64,000 nt of DNA from Asanoa ishikariensis (GCF_900107455.1 NZ_FNQB01000002.1:1922001-1986000); one strand, 5' to 3'; positions 8,301-16,829 are shown, numbered from the stretch's first letter. The notes: a model not told the origin generated them from the sequence alone. A program made the numbers and translations.

Positions 8301-8362
8301 TCTTGATCTCGCTCTTGGCTCATCCGGGCTGAGGCGGCTGGGGCATAACCCTCTCTCGTCGG

Positions 8363-8368
8363 TAGACT
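8363..8368 (+). promoter_or_regulatory. Candidate -10 box TAGACT for yebC
   Basis: TAGACT lies 66 bp before the yebC ATG and just after the tandem array. The same hexamer precedes the 9241 gene and yajC. No clear -35 is visible. Confidence 0.3.
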
Positions 8369-8434
8369 TGGTGGCTTGGGCAGCCCAGCCCGCCCGTTTC
8401 CGCTGCCCAACTGGGGTTATTTCGGAGGTCATCC

Positions 8435-9187
8435 ATGTCTGGCCACTCAAAGTGGGCGACGACCAAGCACAAGAAAGCCGTCATCGACGCCAAGCGCGGC
8501 AAGATGTTCGCCAAGCTGATCAAAAATGTCGAGGTGGCGGCGCGCACCGGTGGTGGCGATCCGGCCGGTAACCCCACGCTGTACGACGCCATTCAGAAGG
8601 CGAAGAAGACCTCGGTTCCCAACGACAACATCGAACGCGCCGTCAAGCGTGGTTCGGGGCTCGAGGCGGGCGGCGCCGACTACCAGACGATCATGTACGA
8701 GGGCTACGGCCCCAGCGGTGTCGCTCTGTTGATCGAGTGCCTGACCGACAACCGCAACCGGGCGGCGACCGAGGTGCGCACCGCGCTGACCCGCAACGGC
8801 GGCTCGTTCGCCGACGCCGGCTCCGTGTCGTACATGTTCACGCGCAAGGGCGTCGTGATCGTCCCGAAGACCGGGCTCTCGGAAGACGACGTGCTGCTGG
8901 CCGTCCTCGACGCGGGCGCCGAAGAGGTCAACGACCTTGGCGAGGCGTACGAGGTCGTCTCCGAGCCGACCGACCTGGTCCCGGTGCGCACGGCCCTCCA
9001 GGACGCCGGCATCGACTACGAGTCGGCCGAGTCGTCGCTGGTGCCGAGCGTCAACGTACCCCTCGACGAAGAAGGCGCCCGCAAGATCTTCAAGCTGATC
9101 GACGTGCTCGAAGACTGCGACGACGTCCAGAACGTGTACGCGAACTTCGACGTATCAGATGAGGTTATGCAGCTCATCGATGCCTAG
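8435..9187 (+). CDS. yebC: YebC/PmpR-family (TACO1-like) protein
   Basis: This 250-residue protein starts with the signature [14 protein letters not shown] and contains the family's conserved three-domain body. It includes [20 protein letters not shown] near residues 90-109 and the [15 protein letters not shown] block. Family members act as DNA-binding regulators or as translation factors that help ribosomes through difficult peptides. Which applies here cannot be read from sequence. GGAGGT sits 6 nt upstream of the ATG. In many actinobacteria it lies between pdxT and ruvC; here about 12 kb of other genes separate it from ruvC. The last 32 bp of the gene are repeated exactly at 9490-9521. Confidence 0.95.
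   Translation: MSGHSKWATTKHKKAVIDAKRGKMFAKLIKNVEVAARTGGGDPAGNPTLYDAIQKAKKTSVPNDNIERAVKRGSGLEAGGADYQTIMYEGYGPSGVALLIECLTDNRNRAATEVRTALTRNGGSFADAGSVSYMFTRKGVVIVPKTGLSEDDVLLAVLDAGAEEVNDLGEAYEVVSEPTDLVPVRTALQDAGIDYESAESSLVPSVNVPLDEEGARKIFKLIDVLEDCDDVQNVYANFDVSDEVMQLIDA
9154..9185 (+). repeat. 32-bp direct repeat, left copy (yebC 3' end)
   Basis: The copy starts ATCAGATGAGG and ends CATCGATGCCT, encoding the last residues of YebC ([10 protein letters not shown]). It is identical to 9490-9521. The two copies flank a short gene, like the core repeats left by site-specific integration. Confidence 0.9.
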
Positions 9188-9227
9188 GGGTCGCTGCCGT
9201 CGGACCTCGGCACGCCGGTCCATTGCC

Positions 9228-9233
9228 TAGACT
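9228..9233 (+). promoter_or_regulatory. -10 box TAGACT, leaderless start of the 9241 gene
   Basis: TAGACT ends 7 nt before the ATG at 9241, so transcription would begin at or next to the start codon. No Shine-Dalgarno is present. Confidence 0.5.
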
Positions 9234-9240
9234 GGCGTCT

Positions 9241-9471
9241 ATGGATGAGCGGCGACCTGGGCGGGTGACCGGCGTTCTGGGTGCGTTGGTCGCAGCGGCG
9301 GGAATGATCCTTGTCCTGAGCAGCTTCCGCGATTCGCCCGATGGCCGGGAGATTCTGGTGGGTGGCATCCTCGTCGTGGCCGGACTGCTGCTGCGGATAG
9401 AGGGAGCCATTTGGGCGAGCCGCGACGAGGTGGAGGTCGAGCCGGATCCAGACGGCGACCGTCAGTTGTGA
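9241..9471 (+). CDS. Small two-helix membrane protein
   Basis: This 76-residue protein has two hydrophobic helices (about 11-28, [18 protein letters not shown], and 40-57, ILVGGILVVAGLLLRIEG) joined by a short charged loop. The tail is acidic (EVEVEPDPDGDR). I do not recognise a family. The ATG at 9241 is favoured over an upstream TTG at 9223 because a -10 box ends 7 nt before it. The gene lies alone between two exact copies of the yebC 3' end, which suggests it arrived with the duplication or insertion that produced them. Confidence 0.6.
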   Translation: MDERRPGRVTGVLGALVAAAGMILVLSSFRDSPDGREILVGGILVVAGLLLRIEGAIWASRDEVEVEPDPDGDRQL

Positions 9472-9489
9472 TCCCGCCTCGTCGGAGGC

Positions 9490-9521
9490 ATCAGATGAGG
9501 TTATGCAGCTCATCGATGCCT
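9490..9521 (+). repeat. 32-bp direct repeat, right copy
   Basis: This is an exact second copy of 9154-9185, offset by 336 bp, again followed by a stop codon in the YebC frame (GCC TGA). There is no integrase, excisionase or tRNA nearby. Confidence 0.9.
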
Positions 9522-9602
9522 GACGTCGGCTGACTGACCAGCGTGTTGGGGACGGTGGTGGCTGGCTCGGGAGCGATCAGCGTCCCCATCCACTACGGCA
9601 GG

Positions 9603-9611
9603 TTATCCACA
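9603..9611 (+). promoter_or_regulatory. DnaA-box-like sequence TTATCCACA
   Basis: One match to the bacterial DnaA box consensus lies 45 bp upstream of the GH13 gene. A single box is weak evidence for DnaA binding. Confidence 0.3.
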
Positions 9612-9655
9612 GTCCACAATGGTCGCAGGCGAAACATTCCCTGACCACCGGTAAC

Positions 9656-11251
9656 GTGAACGCCGTGAACGAGCCGCGCACCGCACCTGCCTGGTTGGCC
9701 GACGCCATCCTCTACCAGATCTATCCGCAGAGCTTCGCCGACTCCAACGGCGACGGGATCGGTGATCTCGCCGGTGTTCTCGAGCGGCTCGACTACCTGC
9801 AGTGGCTGGGCGTCGACACCGTGTGGTTCAGCCCGTTGTTCCGTTCGCCGTTCGCCGACGCGGGCTACGACGTGAGCGACTACCTATCGGTCGCACCGCG
9901 CTACGGCAGCAACGACGACCTGGCCGCCGTCGCCGAGGCCGCGCGGTCCCGTGGCATCCGGGTGATGCTCGACCTGGTCGCCGGGCACACCTCCGACCAG
10001 CACCCGTGGTTCCGGGCGTGGGCCGACGATCCCGACGACGACCGCTACATCTGGTCGCCGAAGGTGGGTTCGCCGGCCGGTGCGTGGGCGCCGACGCCGG
10101 GGAGCCGCGGCGGCTACTTCATGCTCAACTTCTATCCGTGCCAGCCGGCGCTCAACTTCGGCTACGCCCGGGACGACGCGCGCGAGCCGTGGCGGCAGCC
10201 GGTCGACGCGCCTGGTCCGCGGGCCAACCGGGAGGCGTTGCGCGAGATCATGGCCTACTGGTTCGACCGGGGCATCAGCGGCTTCCGGGTCGACATGGCG
10301 TCGTCGCTGGTCAAGGACGATCCCGGGTACGTGGAGACGGGCCGGCTCTGGGGCGAGATGCGCACCTGGATCGACCGCGCCTATCCCGACAACGTGTTGA
10401 TCCCGGAGTGGGGCGACCCCGCCGTGGCGGTGCCGGCCGGCTTCCACGCCGACTTCTTCCTGCACTTCCGGGGCAACGCGCTGCTATCCCTGTGGCACCT
10501 CGGCGTCGGGACCGCCGACCCGTCGTGGCCGGCGGAGCCCGCCTTCTTCGACGCCGAGGGACTTGGGGCGATCACCGAGTTCGTCACCCAGTGGCAGAAC
10601 GCGGCCGAGCTGATCGGCGGCACCGGTCACATCGCGCTGCCGACGGCCAACCACGACTACGCGCGCCTGGTCACCGGCAGCCGCTCCCGCGAGCACGTCG
10701 GCGCCGCGTACGCGTTCCTGATGACCTGGCCGACCCTGCCGACGATCTACTACGGCGACGAGATCGGCATGCGCTACATCCCCGATATGCCCGACAAAGA
10801 GGGCAGCATGCTGGCGCCGCTGAACAACCGCACCGGCTCGCGCACGCCGATGCAGTGGGACGCGTCCCCCAACGCCGGCTTCTCGACGGCGCCGGCCGAC
10901 CAGCTCTACCTACCGATCGACCCCGACCCGGCCCGTCCGACCGTCGCCGCGCAACGCGATGACGAGGGCTCGCTGCTCAACCTGGTCCGCCGGTTGATCG
11001 CGCTGCGCCGGGCTACGCCCGCGTTGGGCAGTTCGGCGCCGGTCGAGGTGCTGCACCCGGGCTACCCGTTCGTCTACACCCGCGGCGGCACCCACCTGGT
11101 GGCGATCAACCCCCGCCGGGAACCGGCCACCGCGTCGCTGCCGGCGGGGCTGGTCGGCGACGGCGTGCGCGCGCTCGAGGTCCACGGCGCCCGCCTCGCC
11201 GAGACGGAGGTGAAGATCGACGGCTTCGGCTACGGCATCTACGCCCTCTGA
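9656..11251 (+). CDS. GH13 alpha-glucosidase/oligo-1,6-glucosidase-type glycosidase
   Basis: This 531-residue cytosolic enzyme has the (beta/alpha)8 barrel of GH13. The catalytic residues are D213 in FRVDMA (nucleophile), E251 in LIPEWGD (acid/base) and D334 in ANHDYAR. The opening YQIYPQSFADSNGDG, with its calcium-type loop, places it among alpha-glucosidases and related enzymes acting on short alpha-glucans. Conserved region I reads DLVAGHTS, with Gly where most members have Asn before His, so the exact substrate is uncertain. No signal peptide is seen. The GTG at 9656 is used; a second GTG at 9665 is possible. The gene is monocistronic, without sugar-transport genes beside it. Confidence 0.88.
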   Translation: MNAVNEPRTAPAWLADAILYQIYPQSFADSNGDGIGDLAGVLERLDYLQWLGVDTVWFSPLFRSPFADAGYDVSDYLSVAPRYGSNDDLAAVAEAARSRGIRVMLDLVAGHTSDQHPWFRAWADDPDDDRYIWSPKVGSPAGAWAPTPGSRGGYFMLNFYPCQPALNFGYARDDAREPWRQPVDAPGPRANREALREIMAYWFDRGISGFRVDMASSLVKDDPGYVETGRLWGEMRTWIDRAYPDNVLIPEWGDPAVAVPAGFHADFFLHFRGNALLSLWHLGVGTADPSWPAEPAFFDAEGLGAITEFVTQWQNAAELIGGTGHIALPTANHDYARLVTGSRSREHVGAAYAFLMTWPTLPTIYYGDEIGMRYIPDMPDKEGSMLAPLNNRTGSRTPMQWDASPNAGFSTAPADQLYLPIDPDPARPTVAAQRDDEGSLLNLVRRLIALRRATPALGSSAPVEVLHPGYPFVYTRGGTHLVAINPRREPATASLPAGLVGDGVRALEVHGARLAETEVKIDGFGYGIYAL

Positions 11252-11335
11252 GGGCCACGCGCGGCGTCATACGGCGCGGCTGCGAAAACACCAGGGATTC
11301 GGAATTGGACCGTGTGGGTCGGTCCTGGTGAGGGA

Positions 11336-11341
11336 TAGCGT
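11336..11341 (+). promoter_or_regulatory. -10 box TAGCGT upstream of the class V aminotransferase gene
   Basis: TAGCGT ends 6 nt before the ATG at 11348, consistent with a leaderless or near-leaderless transcript. Confidence 0.35.
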
Positions 11342-11347
11342 CGGAGC

Positions 11348-12376
11348 ATGGATCTTGCTGCTGCGCAGAAGCTCTGGGAGCCGATCCCGGGCTGGCTCAA
11401 CACCGCCAGCTATGGCCTGCCGCCGAAGCCCGCCTGGGATGCGCTTCAGGTGGCGCTCGACGACTGGCGGGTCGGTCGCACGTCGTGGGAGCCGTGGGAC
11501 GAGGCGACCCAGCGCTGCCGGGCGGCCTACGCGCGGATGATCGGTGTGCCGGTTGCCGACGTTGCCGTCGGCAGTGCGGTCTCGCAGCTTGTCGCGCCGG
11601 TCGCCGCCGCGATTCCGGCCGGTGGCAAGGTCGTGGTGGCCGATGTCGACTTCACCTCGATCGTGTTCCCCTGGGCGGCGCACGGGCTCGACGTCGTCGC
11701 GGTGCCGGTCGAGAAGTTGGCCGACGCGCTCGATCCGAGCGTCGACGTCGTCGCGTTCAGCGTGGTGCAGTCGGCCGACGGCGTTATCGCGGCCTACGAC
11801 GAGATCGTCGCCGCGGCGCGGGCCGCCGGTGCGTTGGTCGTCGTCGACGGCACGCAGGCCTGCGGGTGGCTGCCGTTCGACGGCTCGCTCGCCGATGCCG
11901 TTCTGACCGGCGGTTACAAGTGGTTGATGGGGCCGCGCGGCACGGCCTACGGCTACTACTCGCCGGAGCTGCGGGAGCGGATGACTCCGTCGGCGGCCGG
12001 CTGGTACGCGGGTGCTGACGTGCACAGCTCTTACTACGGCCTGCCGCTGCGGCTCGCCGAGAACGCGCGGCGCTTCGACATCTCGCCGGCGTGGCACAGC
12101 TTTGTCGGCTCGGCGCCGGCACTGGAGCTGATCGAGGAGATCGGCGTGGGCACGATCCGCGACCACAACGTGCGCCTCGCCGACCGGTTCCTGGCTGGGC
12201 TCGGCAAGCCGCCGGCGGGCAGCGCGATCGTCACCGTCGACGTGCCCGACGCCAAGGAAAAGCTGGAGCGGGCGGGCATCCGCGCCGCCGTGCGGGCCGG
12301 CCGGGTGCGCGCGAGCTTCCACGTCTACTCCACCGACCACGACGTCGACCTGACCCTCGAAGCGTTGTCGCGGTAG
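11348..12376 (+). CDS. Class V aminotransferase-fold PLP enzyme
   Basis: This 342-residue fold-type I PLP enzyme has the cofactor-binding D167 in VVVDGTQACG and the Schiff-base K191 in TGGYKWLMGPRG, the arrangement of class V aminotransferases, cysteine desulfurases and isopenicillin-N-epimerase-like proteins. It starts MDLAAAQKLW and has the LNTASYG segment typical of the N-terminus. No cysteine lies in the mobile loop expected for a desulfurase, so an aminotransferase, lyase or epimerase is more likely. The substrate cannot be predicted. The gene stands alone and is convergent to the TetR gene, with 38 bp between them. Confidence 0.85.
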   Translation: MDLAAAQKLWEPIPGWLNTASYGLPPKPAWDALQVALDDWRVGRTSWEPWDEATQRCRAAYARMIGVPVADVAVGSAVSQLVAPVAAAIPAGGKVVVADVDFTSIVFPWAAHGLDVVAVPVEKLADALDPSVDVVAFSVVQSADGVIAAYDEIVAAARAAGALVVVDGTQACGWLPFDGSLADAVLTGGYKWLMGPRGTAYGYYSPELRERMTPSAAGWYAGADVHSSYYGLPLRLAENARRFDISPAWHSFVGSAPALELIEEIGVGTIRDHNVRLADRFLAGLGKPPAGSAIVTVDVPDAKEKLERAGIRAAVRAGRVRASFHVYSTDHDVDLTLEALSR

Positions 12377-12414
12377 CTGGCGCGTTGAGTCCGAAGTGGT
12401 CGGGCCGCGCCTTG

Positions 12415-13029
12415 CTACTGCTTCGGTCCCATCCCGGCCAACAGGACGTCGACCACCTGTTCCGGCATTTTGTCGGCGTCCAGGTCGGGGTGCCAGCGCA
12501 GCACTCGTTGCACGAGGATCGGGCCGATGAGCATGGCCAGGATGAGCTCGATGTCTAGGTCCGGCCGGAGCTCGCCGTTCTCCACGCCCCGGTTCAGGAC
12601 CTGGCGTACGCGGTTGCGGCGCGGCTCGATGATGTCCTGGTAGGCCTGGTAGTGCTCTTCGCTGCGCATCAGGTGCGGCAGGATGCACGGCATGATCTTC
12701 GCGAAGCGCGGGTCGTGGTTGGTCGGGCCGACCTGCGAGAGCAGCGCGATCAGGTCGTCGCGGACCGACGTGCCGGTGACTTCCGGGCCGGGGTGCTTGA
12801 GGGTGGCCAGGGCGTCGTGGAGGAGAGCCTCCTTGCCCGGCCAGCGGCGGTAGATCGTCGCCTTGCCTACTCCGGCGCGGGTGGCGATCGCCTCGATCGA
12901 CAGGACCTCGACCGAGGTGCCCTCGGCGAGCAGGTCGAGCGTGGCCGAGATGATGGCCTCGTCGACGCGGAGGCTCCGCGGGCGACCAGGCGCCCGCGGA
13001 GCTTCCTCGGCAGCTTGCATGTGGTCCAT
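12415..13029 (-). CDS. TetR-family transcriptional regulator
   Basis: This regulator of about 204 residues has an N-terminal helix-turn-helix (IEAIATRAGVGKATIYRRW, around residues 45-63) and an all-helical C-terminal ligand domain. It begins 11 nt after the stop of the MFS efflux gene and shares its strand. GAGGT in the end of that gene serves as the Shine-Dalgarno. An ATG at 13020 is an alternative start. Two TetR-type inverted repeats lie upstream of the MFS gene (14644-14717), so the regulator probably represses its own operon until a toxic ligand binds. Confidence 0.9.
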   Translation of the reverse strand: MDHMQAAEEAPRAPGRPRSLRVDEAIISATLDLLAEGTSVEVLSIEAIATRAGVGKATIYRRWPGKEALLHDALATLKHPGPEVTGTSVRDDLIALLSQVGPTNHDPRFAKIMPCILPHLMRSEEHYQAYQDIIEPRRNRVRQVLNRGVENGELRPDLDIELILAMLIGPILVQRVLRWHPDLDADKMPEQVVDVLLAGMGPKQ

Positions 13030-13040
13030 TGTTGCTGACC

Positions 13041-14612
13041 TCAGCCGGCCGTCGCCAGTTCTCCGGCTTCCACCTCGACCGGCTGGACGTGGTCGGCGCC
13101 CGCCTGACGGCCCGGCATCCAGACCACCGCGGCGACGATCCCGACGGCGAGGACGATGGCGCCTCCGCCGGCCGCCCAGTGCATCGCGGTCATGAACGCG
13201 TCGTTGGCCGCCGCGACCAGGTTGTTGCCGGCCGCGCCCACCTGGGACGCGACGCCGTACGCGCCGGAGATCGATTCGTTGGCCACCTCGCGGGCCGGGC
13301 CGGGCAGTGCGGTCGTGGTCGGTTCGATCTGGCCACGGTAGACGGCCGCGAGGATCGAACCGAGGATCGCGATGCCCAGGGCGCTGGCGACCTGGCGGAT
13401 CGTGTTGCTGACCGCCGAGCCGACGCCCGCCTTCTCGCGGGGGAGTGCCGACATGATCGATTCCGTGGCCGGCGCCATGATGTTGGCCATGCCGACGCCC
13501 TGGATGAAGAAGTCGAGCAGCAGGAACCAGACCGCCGTCTGCGCGTCGACGAAGACGAAGCCGATCAGCGACAGCGTCACCAGCGAAAGGCCGGTGGCGG
13601 TGACCGCCTTTGCCCCGAACCGCTGCACCATGGCGTGGCTGCGCGGCGCGAAGATCAGTTGGGCGATGGCGAACGGCAGGAACAGCAGGCCGGTCTGCAG
13701 CGGCGAGTAGTCCCGGACGAGCTGCAGGTAGAACGAGCTGAAGAAGAACACGCCCATCGACGCGAAGAACGTCAGGCCGATCGCGGCGATCGGTGCCGAG
13801 AACCGGGGGTTCTTGAACAGTCGCACGTCGAGCGAGGGGAACTTGACCCGCGACTCGTACCAGACGAACGCCGCCAGGACCGCGAGCCCGCCCAGGCCGG
13901 TGATCAGCACCTCGGCATTGCCGAAGCCGTTCTCGCCGCCCTTGATGATGCCGTAGGTCAGGCCGACGAGGCCGACCACCGACATCAGTACGCCGGCGAT
14001 GTCGATCCGGCCGGGGCGCGGGTTGCGCGACTCGGGCACCAGCAGGGCGACCGCGACCAGGCCGATGATGACGACCGGCACGTTGATCAGGAAGACCGAG
14101 CCCCACCAGAAGTGCTCGAGCAGCGTGCCGCCGAGGATCGGGCCGATCGCGATGGCCAGGCCGACCGCGCCGGACCAGACACCGATGGCCTTGCCGCGCT
14201 CGCGCGGGTCGAACACGTTGGAAATGATCGACAGTGTCACCGGCATGATCGCCGCGCCGCCGATGCCCATCAGCGCGCGGGCGCCGATCAGTTGGGCCGG
14301 GTTCTGCGCGTACGCCGAGAGCAGCGACGCCAGGCCGAAGAGCGCGAGGCCGACCAGCAGGAACCGCTTGCGTCCGAAGCGGTCACCGAGCACGCCGAAT
14401 GAGAACAGCAGACCCGCGAACACCAGCGTGTACGAGTTGATCGCCCATTCGAGCTCGCTCTGCGTCGTGCCGAGCCCGTGCACCGGGTCGGCGAGCGTAC
14501 GCAGGGCGACGTTCAGGACCGTGTTGTCCAGCACGACGACGAGCAGGCTCACCACCAGCACACCGAGGATCGCCCAGCGCCTCGGATGTCCGGTGTTAGC
14601 TGATTGCTCCAC
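13041..14612 (-). CDS. MFS drug efflux transporter, DHA2 (14-TM) family
   Basis: This 523-residue protein has about 14 membrane helices, the loop 2-3 motif GDRFGRKR (motif A), LDNTVLNVAL in helix 1 (motif D1) and GPILGG in helix 5 (motif C of antiporters). These features define proton-driven drug exporters of the EmrB/QacA type. The GTG at 14612 has GGGGGGAG upstream. The gene is first in an operon with the TetR gene, and the region before it contains two operator-like repeats. The exported compound is unknown. Confidence 0.93.
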   Translation of the reverse strand: MEQSANTGHPRRWAILGVLVVSLLVVVLDNTVLNVALRTLADPVHGLGTTQSELEWAINSYTLVFAGLLFSFGVLGDRFGRKRFLLVGLALFGLASLLSAYAQNPAQLIGARALMGIGGAAIMPVTLSIISNVFDPRERGKAIGVWSGAVGLAIAIGPILGGTLLEHFWWGSVFLINVPVVIIGLVAVALLVPESRNPRPGRIDIAGVLMSVVGLVGLTYGIIKGGENGFGNAEVLITGLGGLAVLAAFVWYESRVKFPSLDVRLFKNPRFSAPIAAIGLTFFASMGVFFFSSFYLQLVRDYSPLQTGLLFLPFAIAQLIFAPRSHAMVQRFGAKAVTATGLSLVTLSLIGFVFVDAQTAVWFLLLDFFIQGVGMANIMAPATESIMSALPREKAGVGSAVSNTIRQVASALGIAILGSILAAVYRGQIEPTTTALPGPAREVANESISGAYGVASQVGAAGNNLVAAANDAFMTAMHWAAGGGAIVLAVGIVAAVVWMPGRQAGADHVQPVEVEAGELATAG

Positions 14613-14643
14613 GTCCGTCTCCCCCCGATAGTTCTACGTCTTG

Positions 14644-14668
14644 ATTACGAAACGGCACAGGTTCGTAT
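14644..14668. promoter_or_regulatory. TetR-type operator candidate 1
   Basis: TACGAA (14646-14651) and TTCGTA (14662-14667) form an inverted repeat, about 32 bp upstream of the MFS start. Confidence 0.5.
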
Positions 14669-14698
14669 CGCATGGGAAAGCTACGCCTAGGGGATGCG

Positions 14699-14717
14699 AT
14701 ACGGAACGGTCTCGTAT
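14699..14717. promoter_or_regulatory. TetR-type operator candidate 2
   Basis: ATACG (14699-14703) and CGTAT (14713-14717) form an inverted repeat with GGAACGGTC between. It has the same CGTAT half-site as candidate 1, so one regulator could bind both. Confidence 0.5.
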
Positions 14718-14803
14718 TAAATTGTGAGCCCCGTCACGACTGGGGCTTGCGTGGCCGGCCAGGCCGGCGATGATGGTGGTGGATGCGCACGGAGGAGGGC
14801 GCC

Positions 14804-15589
14804 GTGGTCGACCTGTTGCCGAAGATGGCCCCCGAGGCACCGGACGGATACGTGTCGTTCGTCGGCCGCCATCTGACCTCGCTGCGCCTCGAGTCGGCCC
14901 AGTTGGCCGGCGACGCCTGGCACGCGGAGGAGATCTATCCCGAGGCGCTGACCGATGTCGCTGCCCGGTGGCAGTGGCTGGAGCTACGCGCGCACTGGTT
15001 CGGCCGGCCGGGCGCGGCGGACGACTACCTGCGGCAGGTGCTCACGGACCGCGCCAAACGGTGGCGGGCCGAGCAGATCTACGAGGTGGAGATGGTGGTC
15101 CTGCGCGCCGACCCCGCCGAGGCGGTCGACGGTCCGGGCACGGCCGCCGAGGGCGCGTCCGGTCCGGGCGGTCCGGGCAGGGCGTCGGCAGCGGGCGACG
15201 CGGCAACGACGAGCAGCGGCGGTCCGGTGTTCGCGCTGGTCTCGGAGACGGCGCGGCAGCCGAGCCAGCACCGGCTCCCGGCGGCGCCGTTCACGACTGC
15301 GGACCAGCAGCGGCTGCCGCCGGCGCCGTTCACGACCGGGCCGTCGACCGCGTCGAGCGCGGGCCTCGCGAGATACCGCCGGACCGGGCCGGGGCGCAGC
15401 AGCATCGGCCTGCGCCAGGCCAGGTTCCTCAGCCCCAAACGGCTGCCGCCGGCACCGATCGCGGAGGCGGCGATCGCCTGGTGGCACGCCTACGTGGCGC
15501 AGCGCCGACGCAAGCGGGTCGCCAGTGTGGTCGCGGTGATCCTGCTCCTGGCCGCCCTGACCAACTTAAGAGCCACCGGCCGGATGTAA
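14804..15589 (+). CDS. Sigma-factor-region-2-like protein with C-terminal TM helix
   Basis: This protein of about 261 residues has residues 15-70 (YVSFVGRHLTSLRLESAQL, then GDAWHAEEIYPEALTDVAARW) in the pattern of region 2 of SigE-type ECF sigma factors. There is no recognisable region 4. Instead a Gly/Ser/Ala-rich middle contains a repeated LPPAPFTT-like motif, and the C-terminus carries a basic stretch and one TM helix (VVAVILLLAALTNL). It may be a membrane-bound remnant or a repurposed sigma-like domain; this is inference. The GTG at 14804 follows GGAGGAG, a better ribosome site than that of the ATG at 14783. Confidence 0.6.
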   Translation: MVDLLPKMAPEAPDGYVSFVGRHLTSLRLESAQLAGDAWHAEEIYPEALTDVAARWQWLELRAHWFGRPGAADDYLRQVLTDRAKRWRAEQIYEVEMVVLRADPAEAVDGPGTAAEGASGPGGPGRASAAGDAATTSSGGPVFALVSETARQPSQHRLPAAPFTTADQQRLPPAPFTTGPSTASSAGLARYRRTGPGRSSIGLRQARFLSPKRLPPAPIAEAAIAWWHAYVAQRRRKRVASVVAVILLLAALTNLRATGRM

Positions 15590-15659
15590 GAGACCAGGCG
15601 ACCCATCCTAGGACGCCTTAGGGGATGTGCCGCACCGCGCCAGGTAAAAGAGGCGAGGA

Positions 15660-16829
15660 TCAGGCCGCCGAGCGGAAGAACGCGCGGATGTCCGAGACCA
15701 GGAGCGCAGGCTCCTCCATGGCGGCGAAGTGCCCGCCACGCTCGTACTCCGTCCACCGCACGATGTTGTTGCTCCGCGCCGCGATGTGCCGCATCGGGAT
15801 GAAGTTGTCGCGCGGAAAGACCGCGAGGGCGGTAGGCGTGCGCGACGGCTCCGGCGGCCCGCCCCAATAGGCGGCGTGCGCGCGCTCGTAGTAGATGCGG
15901 GCCGAGGAACCCGCGGTGCCGGTGAGCCAGTACAGCATCACGTTGGTCAACAGGTGGTCGCGATCGACCGGCCCCGACCGCGGGTCGGTCCACTCCTTGA
16001 ACTTCTCCGCGATCCAGGCGAGCTGCCCGACGGGGGAGTCGGTCAGCCCGTAGGCGAGGGTCTGCGGCCGGGTGGACTGGATGTCGGCATAGCCCTGGCG
16101 ATCCCGGAGCCACTCCTGGGTACGCGCCCACGACGCCAGCAGCCGTCCGCGTTCGCCCGGGTCCAGCGCGACCAGCTCAGCCGCGGTCGGCTCGCTGGTG
16201 GCGTGCGCGCCGGACAGCAGGTTCAAGTGGACGCCGATCACCTCACTAGGGCGGAGACGCCCAAGCTCCCGGGAGATCACGCTGCCCCAGTCGCCGCCCT
16301 GCGTGCCGTAGCGCGCGTAGCCGAGGCGCCGCATCAGCTCACCGAACGCCTCGGCGACCCTGCGGTGCTCCCAGCCGGTCTCCTGGGTCGGCCCGGACAG
16401 GCCGAACCCGGGAATGTGCGGCAGGACCAGGTCGAACGCGTCAGCGGGGTCGCCGCCGTGCGCCCGCGGATCGGTCAGTGGCCCGACGACCTGGCTGAAC
16501 TCGACGATCGACCCGGGCCAGCCATGGGTCATGATCAGCGGGGTCGCGTCCGGCTCCGGCGACCGGACATGCGCGAAGTGGATCAGCGCCCCGTCGACCG
16601 TGGTCGTGAACTGCGGCCAGTCGTTGAGCCGGGCCTCGGCGGCCCGCCAGTCGTACTCGTGCCGCCAGTACCGGACCAGTTCCTCGAGATAGTCGCGAGG
16701 TACGCCGTAGGCCCAGCCGACCCCCGGCAGCGAGGACGGCCACCGGGTGCGGTCGAGGCGCGCGTTCAGGTCGTCGAGCTCGGTCTGGTCGACGTCGAGG
16801 CGGAACGGGCGAATGGACTGGTCAGGCAC
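15660..16829 (-). CDS. Epoxide hydrolase (microsomal-type alpha/beta hydrolase)
   Basis: This 389-residue protein has the N-terminal EHN domain (FRLDVDQTELDDLNARL) followed by an alpha/beta hydrolase core. The oxyanion motif HGWPGS lies at about 102-107, the nucleophile D180 in GGDWGS, and the catalytic histidine near 367 in GGHFAAMEEP. Such enzymes open epoxides to diols through an ester intermediate. The GTG at 16829 is the only sensible start, 11 nt after the stop of the PucR-type regulator upstream, although its ribosome site is poor. It is last in the SDR-regulator-epoxide hydrolase operon. Confidence 0.9.
   Translation of the reverse strand: MPDQSIRPFRLDVDQTELDDLNARLDRTRWPSSLPGVGWAYGVPRDYLEELVRYWRHEYDWRAAEARLNDWPQFTTTVDGALIHFAHVRSPEPDATPLIMTHGWPGSIVEFSQVVGPLTDPRAHGGDPADAFDLVLPHIPGFGLSGPTQETGWEHRRVAEAFGELMRRLGYARYGTQGGDWGSVISRELGRLRPSEVIGVHLNLLSGAHATSEPTAAELVALDPGERGRLLASWARTQEWLRDRQGYADIQSTRPQTLAYGLTDSPVGQLAWIAEKFKEWTDPRSGPVDRDHLLTNVMLYWLTGTAGSSARIYYERAHAAYWGGPPEPSRTPTALAVFPRDNFIPMRHIAARSNNIVRWTEYERGGHFAAMEEPALLVSDIRAFFRSAA

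Noticed and set aside
7596-8571. Long overlapping readings on both strands through the 81-bp repeats, with 27-residue repeats
   Set aside because: They exist because the repeat length is a multiple of three. They show no codon bias, no ribosome site and no relatives, and they overlap yebC.
9154-9521. Complete integrative element
   Set aside because: Only 336 bp separate the repeat starts, and there is no integrase or excisionase. It is reported as a possible relic, not an element.
12377-12414. Terminator between the class V enzyme and TetR genes
   Set aside because: Only a 6-bp stem with a 21-nt loop and no T-tract.
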